From Certhia americana (taxonomy: Eukaryota; Chordata; Aves; Passeriformes; Certhiidae), in contig CM031872.1 in NCBI GenBank assembly GCA_018697195.1, positions 11,025,341-11,089,340 on the forward strand: 64,000 nt of DNA. The letters are read 5' to 3'. Each line of letters opens with the position of its first letter. Position 1 is the stretch's first letter. The position numbers were made by a program, and so were the translations under genes. The notes beneath the pieces were generated by a model that did no database searches, was not told the origin of the DNA, and saw only the letters and a list, made by a program, of their open reading frames with translations. Positions 62,807-64,000 of the stretch are shown piece by piece.

Positions 62807-64000
62807 GTGAGAAGAGCTCTGCAAATGGTTGAACACAACACAGAGAAACCCAACTGGGCATGGGCCTGAATGGAGCAGAGAGCCCAGCAGAGGTGTCTGG
62901 CCACTGGAAGGGAAATGCTGTTAATTAGCTGAAACATCTTAATCTTTGTTCCGAGCAGCACAGGAGAGAGTCCATAGGGATGGTTGGGTTGGTGCCTGTG
63001 AGGCCAGCTCACGTTGCATTGAGGCAGTTCTTCACAACTCCCCAGACAGGCTGAAATACTGGGGATTTTTTCCTCAGCTGAGTGAGCTGATAAGCTATTT
63101 TTTGCTAAGATCTTCCCCTTTGAGACTGCACACTCATGGGCAGGAGCTGTGTCCAAGTCAAGCTGCGTCATTAAAAGGAACTCTGCTTTGGGTTTCTGCC
63201 CTGTTTCTACACCCACTCTTGATCTACTTATCTAAAACTATTGGATCAAGAAGAAATACAGCATGGGAAAGGGTTTGAACTGGGTACTGAAGGTGAGGCT
63301 TCCAGAGAGAACAGCCATAGTATTGCAGCAGGAAGAAAGTTAATTTGCTTGAGGCACAAGCAACAAATGCATTTGGGACAGCAGCAGTATGTAAAAGTAC
63401 CTCTCATGCATTGCAGGCTGGTTAGGAAACTTCTTGCACTCTATTTGATAGAACTTAGTGCAAAATCAGGAGTTTTTTATGAACTAGGAGTAGTTGTGGT
63501 ATTTCAGAACAGTAGCGAGTGATGGAGTGATGGTTCTGCTGATAGTGTTTTCCTGCACTAAAAATTATGGCCTCACCATATATCCACCCTTAATAGTCTT
63601 TGGCAATGCCTCCATGGATTATTTCACAAGGAAGCAAAGCAATATCTGAACAACAGTCTGCTGGGGTGGACACATCTCTGTCTTGTGGAAAGGGGTTTAT
63701 TCCATGTTAAATGGGATTATATGGAAATTTTGTGACTCACTGTAATTTCATTATCTGATTTAAACCCTTTTGTTCACTTTGCAAAAGATGTGATTATGGT
63801 CTGTGGAAGTCTGGTGGACTTCCTAGCACAGCCCTAATTTGGAGATAGAGATGTGCAGGAGGGCAGATGAAGAGCACACAAATGCAGCCATTTCTGATTG
63901 CAAATCTGAGTGAGGTGGGGAATCTATTGCTTTAGGCTGGCAAAGGCGTAGAATGGCCTCCTGGCACCCCTCTCCCTGTGTAAGAGATTAAAGTCAAGCA
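62807..64000 (+). other. COL27A1: Downstream intron of COL27A1 (5' part)
   Basis: The intron starts GTGAGA after exon 27 and runs off the window. No further Gly-X-Y exon appears. Nothing else was recognised. Confidence 0.85.

Larger units (their letters stand above)
1..64000 (+). other. COL27A1: COL27A1 gene body, internal part (collagen alpha-1(XXVII) chain)
   Basis: This stretch belongs to a fibrillar collagen gene read on the + strand. Twenty-seven exons of 45, 54 or 108 bp, all phase 0 and all beginning with a Gly codon, join into 504 residues of unbroken Gly-X-Y repeat. This exon-size pattern is that of the fibrillar collagen family. Spliced peptides match the human collagen XXVII chain, recalled from memory, exon by exon without a missing or extra exon. 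Known biology: collagen XXVII is secreted, probably a homotrimer, forms thin fibrils in cartilage and other matrices, and human loss-of-function causes Steel syndrome. Its closest relative is COL24A1. The window lacks both ends of the gene, so promoter, N-terminal domain and C-propeptide cannot be judged. No frameshift, stop or Gly substitution is seen, so the gene looks functional. Confidence 0.95.

Noticed and set aside
1..64000. MIR455, known in mammals and chicken to lie in a COL27A1 intron
   Set aside because: Neither mature arm, as I remember them, could be found on reading through the introns. It probably lies in an intron upstream of this window.
1..64000. CRISPR arrays, bacterial operons, viral genes or a second complete gene
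   Set aside because: The sequence is intron-rich vertebrate DNA. No spaced repeats of CRISPR type, no rRNA or tRNA gene and no viral gene were recognised.

Overview
The window is vertebrate nuclear DNA carrying an internal part of one large gene on the + strand. That gene is the fibrillar collagen COL27A1, which encodes the pro-alpha1(XXVII) chain. Twenty-seven short exons can be read directly. Each starts with a Gly codon straight after an AG acceptor, ends on a whole codon, and encodes uninterrupted Gly-X-Y triplets. Nineteen are 54 bp, six are 45 bp and two are 108 bp, together 1512 bp or 504 residues (168 triplets). This is about half of the collagen XXVII triple helix. Exon for exon, with no gap, the peptides match the human COL27A1 chain as I remember it (for example [50 protein letters not shown]), so COL27A1 is preferred over COL24A1, COL5A or COL11A.

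Organism: the 3' end of a CR1 LINE (about 48.76-48.99 kb) and a second CR1 tail (about 40.43-40.48 kb), together with fairly compact introns, point to a sauropsid, most likely a bird. This is inference; no species marker is visible.

Layout: 1-4271 is the end of an upstream intron. Exons 1-4 lie at 4.3-10.7 kb, exons 5-12 form a denser group at 15.3-21.5 kb, exons 13-16 are spread over 27.1-34.0 kb, exons 17-21 cluster at 41.3-43.0 kb, and exons 22-25 lie at 45.2-49.7 kb. A 12.9 kb intron follows. Exons 26-27 (62.5-62.8 kb) are separated by only 118 bp. The downstream intron runs off the window. The signal peptide, N-terminal TSPN/variable region, first part of the helix, C-propeptide, promoter and 3' UTR are all outside the window.

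Intronic sequence is mostly without recognisable content. Exceptions are six long A/T homopolymers, the two CR1 remnants, a few short tandem repeats, and a broken coding-like segment on the minus strand at 32.5-33.05 kb that I cannot name. The most notable points are a GC-AG intron after exon 20, a weak donor after exon 4, a strong cryptic donor inside exon 17, a basic cluster across exons 16-17, and a GLMGFI motif resembling the GVMGFO receptor-binding motif of other fibrillar collagens. No wholly new biological system was found.
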